Notes: generated from the sequence alone by a model not told the origin. Counted from the stretch's first letter, positions 25,708 through 36,526 are shown. The stretch is DNA of 64,000 nt from CATOSD01 sp965203135 (GCA_965203135.1 CBDBBO010000001.1:62001-126000), one strand, 5' to 3'. Numbers and translations are program-made.

Positions 25708-27485
25708 CTACCTGCCCGCCGTGTCCGAAGAACAGGGCATAATCCCTCCGCCGGGCTCGATCCGACCAGCGTCGGAGTCGGGGTCAAGGAACTGCTGGAC
25801 AACGGCCTTCTCGAAATGAAGCGTCTCGGCCGGCCACTGGGCCCGCAGCATGGGCAGGCCCTGGCCCCGAAAATCCTCGGCATCCAGGTATGCATCGGGG
25901 AATCGCTGTGCCAGAGGCAGGATCTGTCCTACCGGAAGCAGGACTCCCACATGATGCAACTCGCCCGAGGAAGAGGCGTTGGCATGAACGTAGATTCCGC
26001 TCTGGGCAAGCCAGTCGAGAATGCTCCTCTGCGTCTCAGCATCAGAAACCTGGATGTGCACAGCTACCGAGTTACCCCACACGAAAAGAGCGTATAGCGC
26101 CGCCTGGTTTTCGGGCATACCCCCCTGATGTGCCGCCACGACGTCGCTCAATGCGTCGCTCAGGTTGTGGTATGGCCTTTCCCGGCTGTCCCAACTCGGC
26201 GTCCCGTCGGGGTCCACCAGGACGCCGACAACCACGTCCGGGCGGCATACGACCGAGGGAACCAGTCCGATGGGCATCAGCCAGATGTACTCGCCGTCAG
26301 GGGTTCCTCCAGATTCCTTGATGTAAGCCTCCAGGGCGGCCCGCCCTGCAACGTCTCGGTAGTCGTAGCCAATGCCCAACCTGACCGTGGCCGGAGTCAC
26401 CTCTCCGGCGGCGTGATCATAGAGCAGCGCCACCAGCTCGGGGTCGATGTACTCGGTGTTAGATCCGAGGAAATCGGCTCTGTCCCTACCGTCATCCGCA
26501 GCCGAGACCTCGGCTAGGGCGCAGAATTCCAGATCGAGCTCTTCGGCGAGGTAGTAGTGGATTCGCAAGCTGTCCGGTATGCACCCACTCAGGGCGTTCC
26601 CTCCGAGCCCCAGGGTCAGAAGGCGGCCGAGGTCTCCCAATTCCGGCGGTATCTCGCCGCTCAGCCGGTTGTTGGCGAGGTACAATTCCTCCACTCTCAC
26701 GAGACGGCTCAATTCGGGGGGTATCTCACCGCTCAGCCGGTTCGCGACAAGCCTGAGCACCACCACGTTGCGGAGATTGCCCAGCTCGGGTGGCAACTCC
26801 CCCTCCAACCGGTTGCTGCCCAGGTCCATGTGCTGCAGGTTGGCCAGGTCTCCCAATTGAGGCGGTATCTCGCCGCTCAGTTCGTTCATTCCGATGTGGA
26901 GCACTTCCAGCCCGGTCAGGTTCCCAAGCTCAGCCGGTATCTTGCCGCTCAAACGATTGAGTCCCAGCGACAACCTCCTCAGGTTGGTCAGACGGCCCAA
27001 CTCCGCTGGTATATTGCCGCTCAGCTCGTTGGTGTAGAGGTCAAGGACCTCCAGGTTGGACAGACCACCCAGCTCGGGCGGTATCTCGCCCCCGAGCCTG
27101 TTCTTCCTGAGAATCAACTCCTTCAGGTTGGCCATGCCGCCCAACTCTGGCGGTATCCTCCCTCCCACGTCGGTGGACGTGATGCTGAGCACCTCCAGGC
27201 TAGTGAGATTGCCTAACTCTGGCGGTATCCTCCCTCCCACATCGGTGGACGCGATGCTCAGCGTTACCAGGTTGGTCAGACGGCCCAATTCCGGCGGTAT
27301 TGCCCCGCTCAGTTGGTATCCATCGAGATTCAATTCTCTAAGCTCACCCAGGTTGCCCAACTCCGAAGGTACATTGCCTGTCAAATCGTTCCAGGAGAGG
27401 CGCAGCACTTCGAGGTTGGCGAGGTCGCCCAGTTCCGGCGGTATTGCCCCGATCAACCGATTGCCGCCGAGGCTCAGTACCTCTA
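25708..27485 (-). pseudogene. LRR lipoprotein, C-terminal part (split by IS630)
   Basis: 591 codons in frame with the upstream part at 28722-29183 once the IS630 element and one TA are removed, giving a 745-residue protein. It begins EVLSLGGNRLIGAIPPELGD and carries about 13 leucine-rich repeats of 24 residues (IPPELGxLxNLxxLxLxxNxL) to about residue 450. A C-terminal domain of about 240 residues follows (YIDPELVALLYDHAAGEVTP onward), which I do not recognise. The repeats are plant/surface-type LRRs and likely bind extracellular ligands. Confidence 0.88.
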
Positions 27486-27490
27486 GTGCT

Positions 27491-28174
27491 TCAACACGTT
27501 TGTATTGAAGGATAGAGCGATTTGAGTCTAATGCGTGCGTCCTCGGTGGTGAACCGCCATTTCACCCGCACCGCTTCGCGATTGCGACGCTTCTGCCATG
27601 CTTGTGACTGGTGAGTTAACGCATCCTTGTCCGGTATGCGACGGTTCAGGCACTGTCGCGACAATACGCCGATCTCTATCTCCGCCATATTCAGCCAACT
27701 CCCGTGCTTGGGGGTGTAGTGTATCTCCAACCTCTCGGCTATACGTCTCGCCTCTGAAGGCTCGAACGCCTCGTAGAGCGATGAGAGTTTGTGCGTGTTG
27801 AGGTTGTCCATCACCAACACGATCCGTTCTCTGTCGGCGTAGTCCTCATCAACCAGTCTCTTGATCACGTGCGCCCAGTCCACCTTCGTGCGACGCTCTC
27901 TGACCTCTACCCGACGCCACCCCTCCAGCGGCGCAAACAGCATGAACAGGCTGCTCACGCCATTGCGTTCGTATTCATAGTCGTAGGCCGCCGATACGCC
28001 GGGCGCTGCCGGACGCGGCACTCGCGTCTCCTTGACTTGCTGCTTGCTCGTCTCATCCATGCATACCAGAGCCTCATTGTCTTCAAACGAGCGCTGATAC
28101 GTGTCGAGCACGTCTTCCATTGCGCAAACAAACTCGGCGCTCTGTTCGGGCGGGATGCACCAACTGCGCTTCAA
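27491..28174 (-). CDS. IS630-family transposase, DDE frame (orfB)
   Basis: 227 residues as drawn. VCMDETSKQQV gives the first Asp, LVMDNLNTHKLSSLYEAF the second, and HGSWLNMAEIEIGVLSRQCL the Glu of the DDE_3 domain of IS630. Read through a -1 frameshift at AAGAAAACGG, the junction becomes LKKNGLKPWLKRSWCIPP, the expected family sequence, so orfA and orfB make one protein by -1 shifting. Confidence 0.92.
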   Translation of the reverse strand: MKRSWCIPPEQSAEFVCAMEDVLDTYQRSFEDNEALVCMDETSKQQVKETRVPRPAAPGVSAAYDYEYERNGVSSLFMLFAPLEGWRRVEVRERRTKVDWAHVIKRLVDEDYADRERIVLVMDNLNTHKLSSLYEAFEPSEARRIAERLEIHYTPKHGSWLNMAEIEIGVLSRQCLNRRIPDKDALTHQSQAWQKRRNREAVRVKWRFTTEDARIRLKSLYPSIQTC

Positions 28175-28635
28175 CCACGGCTTGAGTCCGTTTTCTTCAA
28201 CACCCTTCGCACAGTCTCGGTGCTGATAGCCTCGACTACCTCACACTCCACCAACCGGTCCGCCAACAGCTTCAGAGTCCAACTCATACGGCCATCCGGC
28301 GGTTCGCCGCAGGCCATTGCCACCAGACGTGCCTCACCCACGCCGTCCAGTACCTTCCGGCGACGATTCAACTGCTTTCTGCGGTTCAGCGCCGACTCGA
28401 TGCCCTCTTCCACACAGCGCCTGCGTATCCGCTCGACCGTGGACATTCCCACCCCGAGCGCGCTGCATATGTCCGCGTCCGTCATTCCACCGTCCGGGCG
28501 TGACTCATCGCTCATCAGCAGAATCCGTGCGTGCGTTTGCTTGTACGCGGCGATCCTCCCGCGGGATACGAGCGCCTTGAGTTCCTTTTGCTCATCTGCC
28601 GTCAGTCTGATACGGTACTTCTTGGTAGACGTCAT
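28171..28635 (-). CDS. IS630-family transposase, helix-turn-helix frame (orfA)
   Basis: 154 residues starting MTSTKKYRIRLTADEQKELK. ADICSALGVGMSTVERIRRR is a Homeodomain-like helix-turn-helix and WTLKLLADRLVECEVVEAIS the second one, as in IS630 N-terminal domains that bind the inverted ends. The frame ends at KKTDSSRG, overlapping orfB. Confidence 0.9.
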   Translation of the reverse strand: MTSTKKYRIRLTADEQKELKALVSRGRIAAYKQTHARILLMSDESRPDGGMTDADICSALGVGMSTVERIRRRCVEEGIESALNRRKQLNRRRKVLDGVGEARLVAMACGEPPDGRMSWTLKLLADRLVECEVVEAISTETVRRVLKKTDSSRG

Positions 28636-28721
28636 GCTTCCCCCTTCCGCTCGATCCTACCGCCAAACCCTCACGGAAAAACATGACTGTTAAGGTCTTC
28701 ATTTCAAAAATGTTGGAGCAC

Positions 28722-29183
28722 TAGGTTGGCGAGGTCCCCCAGCTCGGATGGCAGCTCTCCATCCAAGTGGTTGCTGCTGAGGTCCAGCGCGATGACACGG
28801 CCAGCAGCGTCGGCGGTGACTCCGTGCCAGTCTCCGATCTCTGCTGCGCTCAGCCAGCCCTCGTTGTTTCTCCAGTTGGGGCCGTCGGTGGCCTCGTAGA
28901 GTGCGGCCAGTGCCTCCCTATCAGTGCCGGGCGAGATCGATGCCGCGGGCGTTTCGGTCGCCGTCCCGACACTGGCTGGTGTGGCGGTTGCCGTTGGGAT
29001 TGGCGGTGTCTGGCCAGGCGTCGGAGCGGGTGTGGTGCCGGGCGTCCGAGTGGACGCCTTCGCGGGTTCCGGCGTTCCCGTGGGAACGTGTGTAGCGGTT
29101 GCCCTCATGCCTGTTGTCGGGTCCGAGCAGGCCATCTGGGCCATGAGCGCCAGAATTAGGAAGCCGTACAGTGTCTTCTTCAC
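28722..29183 (-). pseudogene. LRR lipoprotein, N-terminal part (split by IS630)
   Basis: 154 codons from GTG at 29183: VKKTLYGFLILALMAQMAC is a lipoprotein signal with lipobox AQMAC. It is followed by a Thr/Pro-rich stalk of about 70 residues and the DREALAALYEATDGPNWRNN cap that precedes bacterial LRR proteins, then the first repeat (VIALDLSSNHLDGELPSELG). Coding stops shortly after entering the IS. The reconstructed protein continues at 27483. Confidence 0.88.
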
Positions 29184-29208
29184 GGAACCTGAATCACCCC
29201 TGCTCTGG

Positions 29209-29619
29209 CTATCGGGCGTCTCCCAGCATTGACAGGAATCGTGGTGCGTTGAGAATCCTCGCACCTTCATGCTCTCCAAGGGGCAGCAGATGCCGCCGGT
29301 CGCCGGTGACCAGGTAGTCGGCGGAAGCCTCCACCGCACACTCCAATACCCTGTTGTCGGGGTGGCCCCCTGCGATCACATCCGGGAGCCGACGGGGGTA
29401 GAGTACCGTCCCTGCGTTCCCCATCGCTCTGAGGGCCTGAGACGTGCGCTCCTCGTCCCAATCGAACTTGCGGGTCAGCACCCCGGCAGCTTCCTCCAGG
29501 ATGAAGGTGGACAGGTAAAGCTCGAACCGCCCTCTGAGAGCCAGCTCCAAGACCAGCCGCTCGTTGCCGGGGAAGTTCAGGCCGGAGACGATGACGTTGG
29601 TGTCCAGGACGACCCTCAT
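29209..29619 (-). CDS. PIN-domain toxin (VapC-like ribonuclease)
   Basis: 136 residues from ATG at 29619. MRVVLDTNVIVSGLNFPGNE has the first Asp of a PIN active site, ILEEAAGVLTRKF the conserved Glu, and DNRVLECAVEASADYLVTGD the later acidic residues. PIN nucleases cleave RNA. Its start overlaps the stop of the RHH antitoxin gene by 4 bases (ATGA), the usual antitoxin-first layout. Confidence 0.9.
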   Translation of the reverse strand: MRVVLDTNVIVSGLNFPGNERLVLELALRGRFELYLSTFILEEAAGVLTRKFDWDEERTSQALRAMGNAGTVLYPRRLPDVIAGGHPDNRVLECAVEASADYLVTGDRRHLLPLGEHEGARILNAPRFLSMLGDAR

Positions 29620-29873
29620 GTGCGGGAGGAGTCGACCTCGGCCCGGTATTCTTCCACCAGACCGGCCACATCCTCGGGGCCGATGCCCTTCTCCCTGGCC
29701 TTCTCTTCCCCGTACTGGAGCAACTCTCGCCACTCGCACTCCTCGATGTAGCGGAGCACCGCATCCCGCAAGAACTCGCTCCTGGACCGTCCCTGCCGTT
29801 TCATCGCCTCGTCAACACGGTCCGCCATCTCCGGCGGTAGCGAGAAGGTGATAGTCTTTGTCGTTCGCGCCAT
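29616..29873 (-). CDS. Ribbon-helix-helix antitoxin
   Basis: 85 residues: MARTTKTITFSLPPEMADRV with RSRSEFLRDAVLRYIEECEW is a CopG/RHH DNA-binding domain. The C-terminal half (EKAREKGIGPEDVAGLVEEY) is the flexible toxin-binding part. ATG at 29873 has GAGG 7 bases upstream. It should bind and neutralise the adjacent PIN toxin and repress the operon from the ~75 bases upstream, which end at an insertion sequence. Confidence 0.88.
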   Translation of the reverse strand: MARTTKTITFSLPPEMADRVDEAMKRQGRSRSEFLRDAVLRYIEECEWRELLQYGEEKAREKGIGPEDVAGLVEEYRAEVDSSRT

Positions 29874-29949
29874 GGTCAAACCTCTGTTATCGAGTCTTAC
29901 CCAGATAGTGCGTCATCGACGGCTCCTTTGTCAACCGGGCGCGAGCGCA

Positions 29950-31175
29950 GTAACCGTCCCATAGGTGGTGGGGAAGTTTGGGAGGGATAGAGGGAGGGAA
30001 CTTGGGCTGGGCGGTGTGGGTTTGGAAGGGCTTTGATCTAGGCGGCAACCAGTTCACCGAGATCGAGGCCGTCCCGACTGCTCCATACCCACTGTGTGAG
30101 TCCGAACCCGTTCATCATCCCCGATTCGCTCTTGTACCCCCTTATCGTCTTGTACCTTACCTTGCTTCTGCCTATCGCCCGCTCCGTACAGTTGTTGGTC
30201 TGTGGCATCCCTCTCACTCGTTGGTGACATGTCAGTGACCGCCATTTCTCGCACAACTCCACCACCAGTCTGTGAAGCATCGGGTGCCCACGAACCGCGC
30301 GTTCCATCCCAAGCAACTCTCGACCGCCCCCACCGGGCAACTCGGCCACAAGGAGCCATATCCTCGCCTTGTACCAGTCCCACCCCGGTATCCTGCTGAG
30401 TCGATTCCGCACCCATTTCCTCACGTGCGCGATACACAGTTGGTGGCTCAACCCGACATGTTCGACCGCCGGCTTGTAGGTGTTGAGGTCGTCTGTCACC
30501 ACAGCTTCCACTCCGAACCTGCCCACGTATCCCTCGAGCCATCTCACGAAGCCCTCGCTGTCGCGTTGGACCAGCACGTCCATTCCCACCAACCGCCCGC
30601 TCCGGGCGTCTGTGACGAACCCGACCACAGTCTGTCTGCCGCCCACTTTCACCACAGTCTCGTCCGCTCCCATCACCCTCACCCGACCACGATGCCGGCT
30701 CAACCATCCACTCAGCGCGTTCGACCCTGACTGCTGAACGTCACGCCACACACTCATCCTGGACAGCTCACATCCCAAAGCCCCCAGCAGGTGACTCACA
30801 GAACGCAAAGACAACCCCAGCGCCCAACTCAGCGCCGCAAACCCCCTGAGACGATGACTCCGGTCACAATGGTCGACCCCTTGCGGGTAGTGTCTGAAGG
30901 TGCGTTTGCAGTCACAGCAGCGGTATCTGTCCACCCTCACCTCACTGACGTGGAGGTCACTGATGGGCTTTGTCACCGACCCGTGCCGGTTCAGGTAAAT
31001 GCCACCGCAGTGTACGCAGGCTGGCGGTCGGGTGTCCGGAGAGAGCTTGACTTGCGGTAGCGTGAATCTTACTCTGGACATCGGCAGCGCCTCTTGGTCT
31101 GGTTCGGTTGTACGTTTACCAGACTCTACCAAGATTCCCTGCCTTTTTCATTCCCACCGCCTATGGGACGGTTAC
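29950..31175 (-). mobile_element. Insertion sequence with 8-bp target duplication (zinc-ribbon DDE type)
   Basis: The ends are GTAACCGTCCCATAGG and its inverse, with matching bases continuing as GGTGGG beyond. CGAGCGCA is duplicated at 29942-29949 and 31176-31183. The element inserted into the CGAGCGCAG core of a dispersed repeat: the right flank continues toward GGGAATCTAGG. It carries one transposase gene. Confidence 0.88.
30038..31081 (-). CDS. DDE transposase with N-terminal zinc ribbon
   Basis: 347 residues from ATG at 31081 (GAGG 8 bases upstream). The N-terminal CVHCGGIYLNRHG and YRCCDCKRTFRHYPQGVD form a four-Cys zinc ribbon like those of ISL3-type transposases. GADETVVKVGG, VVTDDLNTYKPAVEH and NNCTERAIGRSKVRYKTIRG supply the DDE residues, closer to IS6/IS240 style. 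An 8-bp duplication fits both families; I leave the family open. Confidence 0.85.
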   Translation of the reverse strand: MSRVRFTLPQVKLSPDTRPPACVHCGGIYLNRHGSVTKPISDLHVSEVRVDRYRCCDCKRTFRHYPQGVDHCDRSHRLRGFAALSWALGLSLRSVSHLLGALGCELSRMSVWRDVQQSGSNALSGWLSRHRGRVRVMGADETVVKVGGRQTVVGFVTDARSGRLVGMDVLVQRDSEGFVRWLEGYVGRFGVEAVVTDDLNTYKPAVEHVGLSHQLCIAHVRKWVRNRLSRIPGWDWYKARIWLLVAELPGGGGRELLGMERAVRGHPMLHRLVVELCEKWRSLTCHQRVRGMPQTNNCTERAIGRSKVRYKTIRGYKSESGMMNGFGLTQWVWSSRDGLDLGELVAA

Positions 31176-31463
31176 CGAGCGCAGACTCCCCTCACAGGGC
31201 GCGGGAATCTAGGGAGCGTTGGTGGGGTTGAGAACGTGATGAGAGCGGGGCCGAAAGGTCGTGACGCCGCCTCTCCGATGGGCTGACGCCGAAGGCCGGC
31301 GCGGCCGGCGCCATCCGCTCGGGGCCGAGCAGCGACGCCCGCTTCCGCTCCGGTGACTGGGCGCCAGGCCGCCTGCCGGGGCTGGTGCGGGAGACCACGC
31401 CCTCCAGCGAGAAGTAGCTGCTGCCGATCTCCGACCGGGACAGGCCGGACTCCGTTCCTCCTC
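31176..31463. other. Gap between insertion sequence and giant surface-protein gene
   Basis: It contains the outer part of a dispersed repeat (CGAGCGCAG, then GGGAATCTAGG near 31201-31211), split by the IS. Nothing else recognisable. Confidence 0.5.
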
Positions 31464-34400
31464 CTACTCGGCCCTGGGCGTGGTGTCGTCTCCCTTGATA
31501 CGCACCCACTTGCTGGACTGCCAGCCCCGCTCGGAGTGCTCGGCTCCGGTGAAGGAGCGCACGAACACCCCCGTCGCCACGCCGTTCTGAAGGCCGGTGA
31601 TGGTGTAGCTGTACACCCCGCCCGCGACCGATATGCCGTCCTCGCGGCCTCCCGCCTGCGGGTCCAAGGGGTTGTCCCAGACGCCGGAGACCTGGCTCCA
31701 GCGCAGCGCGTGGCGTATCTCGTCGTCGGCGAACCCGTCACGGGGCGCCACTGTCCACGTCACGGTCAGCGTGCCGTCGCCCGGCGTTATCCGGATGTTG
31801 TACGGCTCAAGCTGCCCCGGCGTCGGCGGACCCGACTCGGCCGGCGGCTCCTGCGCCGCCTGCTGCTCCTGTGCCGGGGTGATGTCCGTCACCGTCACGG
31901 AGACGGAGGCCAGAGGGACGCCGGCGTACTTGCCGTCGCTGCTGGCTACGCTGTGGCTGATGCCCACGCTCTCGTCGTCCGAGTCCCCGTCGCCCACGCC
32001 ATTCACGGTGAAGGTCTCGGGAACGTTCCAGTCCTCCGGCCTGATGGTGAAGGACGACGGCCCGACGGCGGCCTTGGCCGGGTCGGAGCTGGCCGCCGTG
32101 ATGGTCACCGCCCCCGTGGGCCGGCTGTCCAGCACCACGCTGTAGCTGGCGCTGCCGTCCTCGGCGATGCTCAGGCTCGTGGGGGTGATGGTCACCCCGG
32201 CGGTGTCGTCGTCGGCGATGGTCACCGTGGCCGTGTCCTGCCCGGCGCTTGCCGGGTCCCAACCCTGGGTTGCGGCGGCGACGGTGACGGTGAAGGTCTC
32301 GTCGTCCTCGTCCACCGCGTCGTCGGCCGTGGGTATGGCGAGGGTTGCGGTCTGCGCACCCGCCGCCACGGTCACGGTCTGCGGGACGGCCCCCACGTCG
32401 CCGCTATCGGCGCTGCCGGAGTAGCCCGCCGTCACCGTGAGCTCCACCCCGCCCGACGGCGCGGCCTCGCTCAACGTGACGGTCAGGAGGGCGCTCCCGC
32501 CCTCGGGGGCGCTGGCCGCGGCGCTCAGGGTGTACGTCTTGGGCGTCGCTGGCGGCTGCTGCGGCTCTTGCGCTGGGGGTTGCTGCGATTGCCCGGCCCC
32601 GGGCGTGGTGCGGTCGCCCTTGGTCCGCACCCACTTGCTGGACGCGGCGCTCCGCTCCGAGAGGTCGCCGCCCACGAAGGAGCGCACGAACACCCCCGTC
32701 GCCACACCGTTCTCCAGGCCGGTGATCGTGTAGCTGGTCACGCCGCCGGCCACGGCGATGCCGTCCTCGCGGCCGCCCGCCTGCGGGTCCAGGGGGTTGG
32801 CCCAGACGCCGGAGACCTGGCTCCAGCGCAGGGCGTGGCGTATCTCGCCGTCGGCGACGCCCGCCCGGGGCGCGACGCTCCAGGTGACGGTCAGGCTGCC
32901 GTCGCCCGGGGTGACACAGACGTTGTACGGCTCCTTCTGGCCGGCGACCGGCGGTTCCGTCGCCACGGGGCAGGGCTCCAGGGCCTGCTGTTGCTGGCCC
33001 GGCGACTGCTGCAGCGCGCCGCCGGGGCTCTGCTGCGCCGGGGAGCCATCGTCGTCCGACACGAACACCGTCACCTGGCCGGGAGCGGGGGTGGCCTTGT
33101 ACTTGGGGTCGTCGCTGCTGCGGTGGTGGGTGATGGTGGCCGTATCGTCGTTGGAGTCTGCGTCCTGTACCCCAGTGACGGTGACCTCTTGCGGCGTCTC
33201 CCAGTTGGAGGGTGTGAAGGTCAGCCTAGCCGGGCTGAAGCTGGCGACCAAGCCTGAGGATGTGGTCATCGCCACGATCACGTTGGCAGTCGGCCGGGTG
33301 CTCAGCGCGACGGTGTAGGAGGCCGTGCCCCCTCGTTGACGTTCAGCCTCCTGGGGCTCACGGTGAAGCTCGCCATGTCGTTCGCCGGGATGGTCAGGGT
33401 CAGCGAGTCGCGCAGGTCCGCGGCGAACTCGGGGGTGTGCACCTGCGGCAGGTTCGGGTCGTAGCGGCCGCTGAACTGGATGCCGGCGCTGACCGTGATG
33501 GTCTCCTCGCCCTCAGACTCCGCGTCGTCCTCGATGTCGATGTTGAAAGTGACGGTCTGCTCGGTCGTGGATGCGCCGAAGGTGTACTGCCGGGCCAGCA
33601 GGCCGCCGGGCAGCACGTGAAACCCGGCCGTAACACTGTTGCAGCGGGTGTCTGCGCATCCGGCCAGTCGAACCCCGTAGTCCTCGCTCACCTGCGCGTC
33701 GCCCGAGAGGTTCACCGCCACGTTGGCCCGGCCCTTCAGCGGCCCGACGGTGATCGTCACCTCGGCGGTGCTTCCCTCGGCGAAGTCGCGCTGCGACGGC
33801 GAGACGGACACCGCGATCTTCGGGTCGCGGTGCGGATAGGTGTAGAGGGAGAAGAAGTGGCGGCCGTTCCAATGCCCGTCGATGCCGGTCCACTTCAGGA
33901 GCTTCGGACCGGCGGTGAAGTCGCTGTCGCCGGGCAGCTCCAGCACGACCGGCTGCTGGTTCGAGAATCCGCTGCGGCTGACGTGGAATTGGAGGTAGCC
34001 GCCCGCGCGCATGCCCTCGGGGATGTCCTTGTCCAGCCGCAGCCGCAGCTCGCCGTTGTTGAGCGACAACTCCTCGACCGTGTACTTGCGGTCGTAGTAG
34101 TTGAACCAGTTGTCACTCAACAGGGTGCTGCACTTGTTCGCCCCGCTGTCGTCGCAGCCGGTGTGGGGGCCCTGGTTCGGGGGGAGCAGCTTGCCGCCCC
34201 ACTTGTGGACCGCGGCGGTGGGCGTGGTCGGGGTCGTGGGTGTGGTCGGCTCGCACGGGCCGCTCAGCACCACTTCGCGTCCCTGCCGTACCAGATTGCC
34301 GGGAAGGTCTGCGGCTACCAGTAAGAGTCGCGGATTGCCATGCAAGTCTATCTCCGTCAGCTCTGAGAGATCGCCGATTCCGGTGGGAACAGCCCCGCTG

Positions 34401-36512
34401 AAATCGTTGCACGCCAGTCTCAGCACCTGCAGCTTGGCGAGGTTGCCTAACCAGGCGGGGATCGAGCCAGTCAACCGGTTGCGGCTCAGCTCCAGCTCCT
34501 GCAAAGCGGCCAGGTTGCCCAATTGCGTTGGTATCGAGCCGCTCAGCCGGTTCCTGGACAGCCACAATTCCCTCAGGGCCGTCAACTGGCCCAGCTCGCC
34601 TGGAATCGAGCCGCTCAGCTGGTTACGCCACATGTACAGGATCCGCAGAGCGGCGAGGTTGCCCAGCTGCGCGGAGATCTGGCCGCTAAGGTTGTTGTCG
34701 TGCAGGTACAGTCGCGTCAGACTGGTGAGCTGGCCCAGCTCGGCGGGGATCGAGCCGCTAAGGTTGTTGCTGTACAGGTACAGTTGTGTCATGCCGGTGA
34801 GTTGACCAAACTCGCCCGGAATACTGCCGTCCAATCGGTTGCGGGACAGAGACAAGAGTTGCAGCTTCCCCAGTTGGCCCAACTCGGCTGGGATGCTGCC
34901 GCTCAGCTGGTTGTTGCCCAAAGATAGACCCAACATGTTGGCCGGCTGCCCCAACTCGCTTGGGATCCGGCCGCTCAGACCGTTGCTCCACAGGGCCAGT
35001 TCCCGCAGGCTCGGCAACTGTCCCAAGCCGGCCGGCACTATCCCACCGAGTCCCCTGTTCGAGAGCCTCAATTCCGTGACGCCGGCCGCCGCGCTGCTCG
35101 TGACCCCGCCCCACGAGCCTAGGGCCGTACCCTCAGCCCAGTTCAGCTTGTTATTGGGGTCGAGCCCGTCTTTGAGGCCGATGAGCGTGCGGCAGTCCCG
35201 GATCAGGGGGCTGTTGGCGTCGGTCGACTGGGAGGCGCAACGGCCCTGATGCACCGGCGCCGCGGGCGTCTCCGTGGCGGTGGCGGACCAGGGGGCGGTC
35301 CCCGCCGAGTTCTTGGCCCGCACCCGCACGTCGTAGGCCGTGCCGTTGGTCAGGCTGGTGATGGTCGCCGTCGTGCCCGAGACGGACACGTTGGCGTCGG
35401 TCCAGCCGGTGGTGGGGTCGTTGGCCGTGGTGGCCGCAACGTCGGACGCCGAGTCGGTCTTGTACTCCACGTCGTAGCCGCTGATGGCCGCGCCGCCGGT
35501 GTTGGTTGGGGCGGTCCACGACGCGGAGAGCGAGCCGTCGCCCGGCGTGAGCGCCAGGCCGGTGGGCGCGCCGGGAGCCGTGACCGCGAGCTGAAGGCTC
35601 ATCGTGACCGCCTGGTCCAGCGTCCATGACGGCAGACCTGATCTCGGTGCTCGCAATCTGTCGGGAAAAAGGCTCGACTTGTCGAATTGGCCGGGGCTGA
35701 ACGTATCCGATCCGATGGTCAGCGAGTAGTTTTGTAAGAGCGCGTCGGGGACGTTCTGGTCCAGTGTGATTTGAACGACTGGAGGAATGGTCACCATGCT
35801 GACGGTCTGCTGGGAGGTCCACCATATGTTGGTGATGGTGTACGTCGTTCCACCCAGGACGAAATCGTCGTCGGTCAGCGTCGTCGTCGTGCTGCACTCG
35901 CGGGCAACTGGCGTGAAGCCGTTGGCGCAACCCAACGTAGTGGGATTGGTGCCATAGGCCTTGGGCGTCAGGGTCGCGGACCAGAGAGGGGTGGTGGACT
36001 GCTGCTGTTGCTGCGGCTGCTGGTCGGGCGGCGTCAACTGCTGCGGCACGGGCCCGGGGGTGGTGCGGTCTCCCTTGACCCGCACCCACCTGCTGGAACC
36101 GGGCGCTCGCTCCGAGTAGCCGTTGCCGGTGAAGGAGCGCACGAACACCCCGGTGGAGACGCCGTTCTGCAGGCCGTCGATGGTGTAGCCGGTCACCCCG
36201 CCGTCGACGGCGATGCCGTCGTTCTTGGACAGCGTGAGCGTGTCGGGGTCGGGGTCGGGATTGGCCCAGACTCCCGATTCCTGGCTCCAGCGCAGGGCGT
36301 GGCGTATCTCGCCGTCGGCGACGCCCGCGCGGGGGGCCACGTCCCAGGTGACGGCCAGCGTGCCGTCGCCGGGGATCACCTGGACGTTCCGGGGCTCGGG
36401 CTGTCCCGACTGGGCCTGCGCAGAGGGCGTGCTGACGAGGAGGACGGCCAGGAGGGCCAGGGCGGCCAGCAGGAAGAGCGGAGAGCGTTGGAGGAAGGTG
36501 GAGGCCCGACAT
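31464..36512 (-). pseudogene. Giant secreted Fn3/LRR/Calx-beta surface protein, frameshifted
   Basis: About 1680 codons if repaired. Order: signal peptide (LQRSPLFLLAALALLAVLLV, cleavage after SAQA); Fn3-like module 1; a GC-x-CS-LTDDDF module; a classical Fn3 (GAPTGLALTPGDGSLSASW); about 10 LRRs; a PTT repeat linker; a second GC-x-CS module; Calx-beta-like repeats; Fn3 modules 2 and 3 nearly identical to module 1. One G is missing near 33335: in-frame NEGARPPTPSR stops, while NEGGTASYTV continues one base away. The signal peptide has no in-frame start; ATG at 36512 is one base out of phase, so a second indel near 36505 is likely. Confidence 0.85.
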
Positions 36513-36526
36513 GATGCCGGGCCTCC
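36500..36526. promoter_or_regulatory. Palindrome covering the start codon of the giant surface-protein gene
   Basis: GGAGGCCCG and CGGGCCTCC form 9-base arms around ACATGATGC, which contains the ATG (minus strand). In RNA the start codon would sit in the loop of a very stable hairpin. It could control translation or be the end of a mobile repeat. Confidence 0.55.

Larger units (their letters stand above)
27486..28721 (-). mobile_element. IS630-family insertion sequence
   Basis: 1236 bp inserted at TA (27484-27485 and 28722-28723) with imperfect inverted ends of about 26 bp: GTGCTTCAACACGTTTG against GTGCTCCAACATTTTTG. It splits an LRR lipoprotein gene between codons for Leu and Glu. The transposase is in two overlapping frames. 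Confidence 0.92.

Noticed and set aside
27491..28174. Independent gene for the IS630 C-terminal frame
   Set aside because: It lacks a start and becomes family-like only when joined to the upstream frame by a -1 shift.
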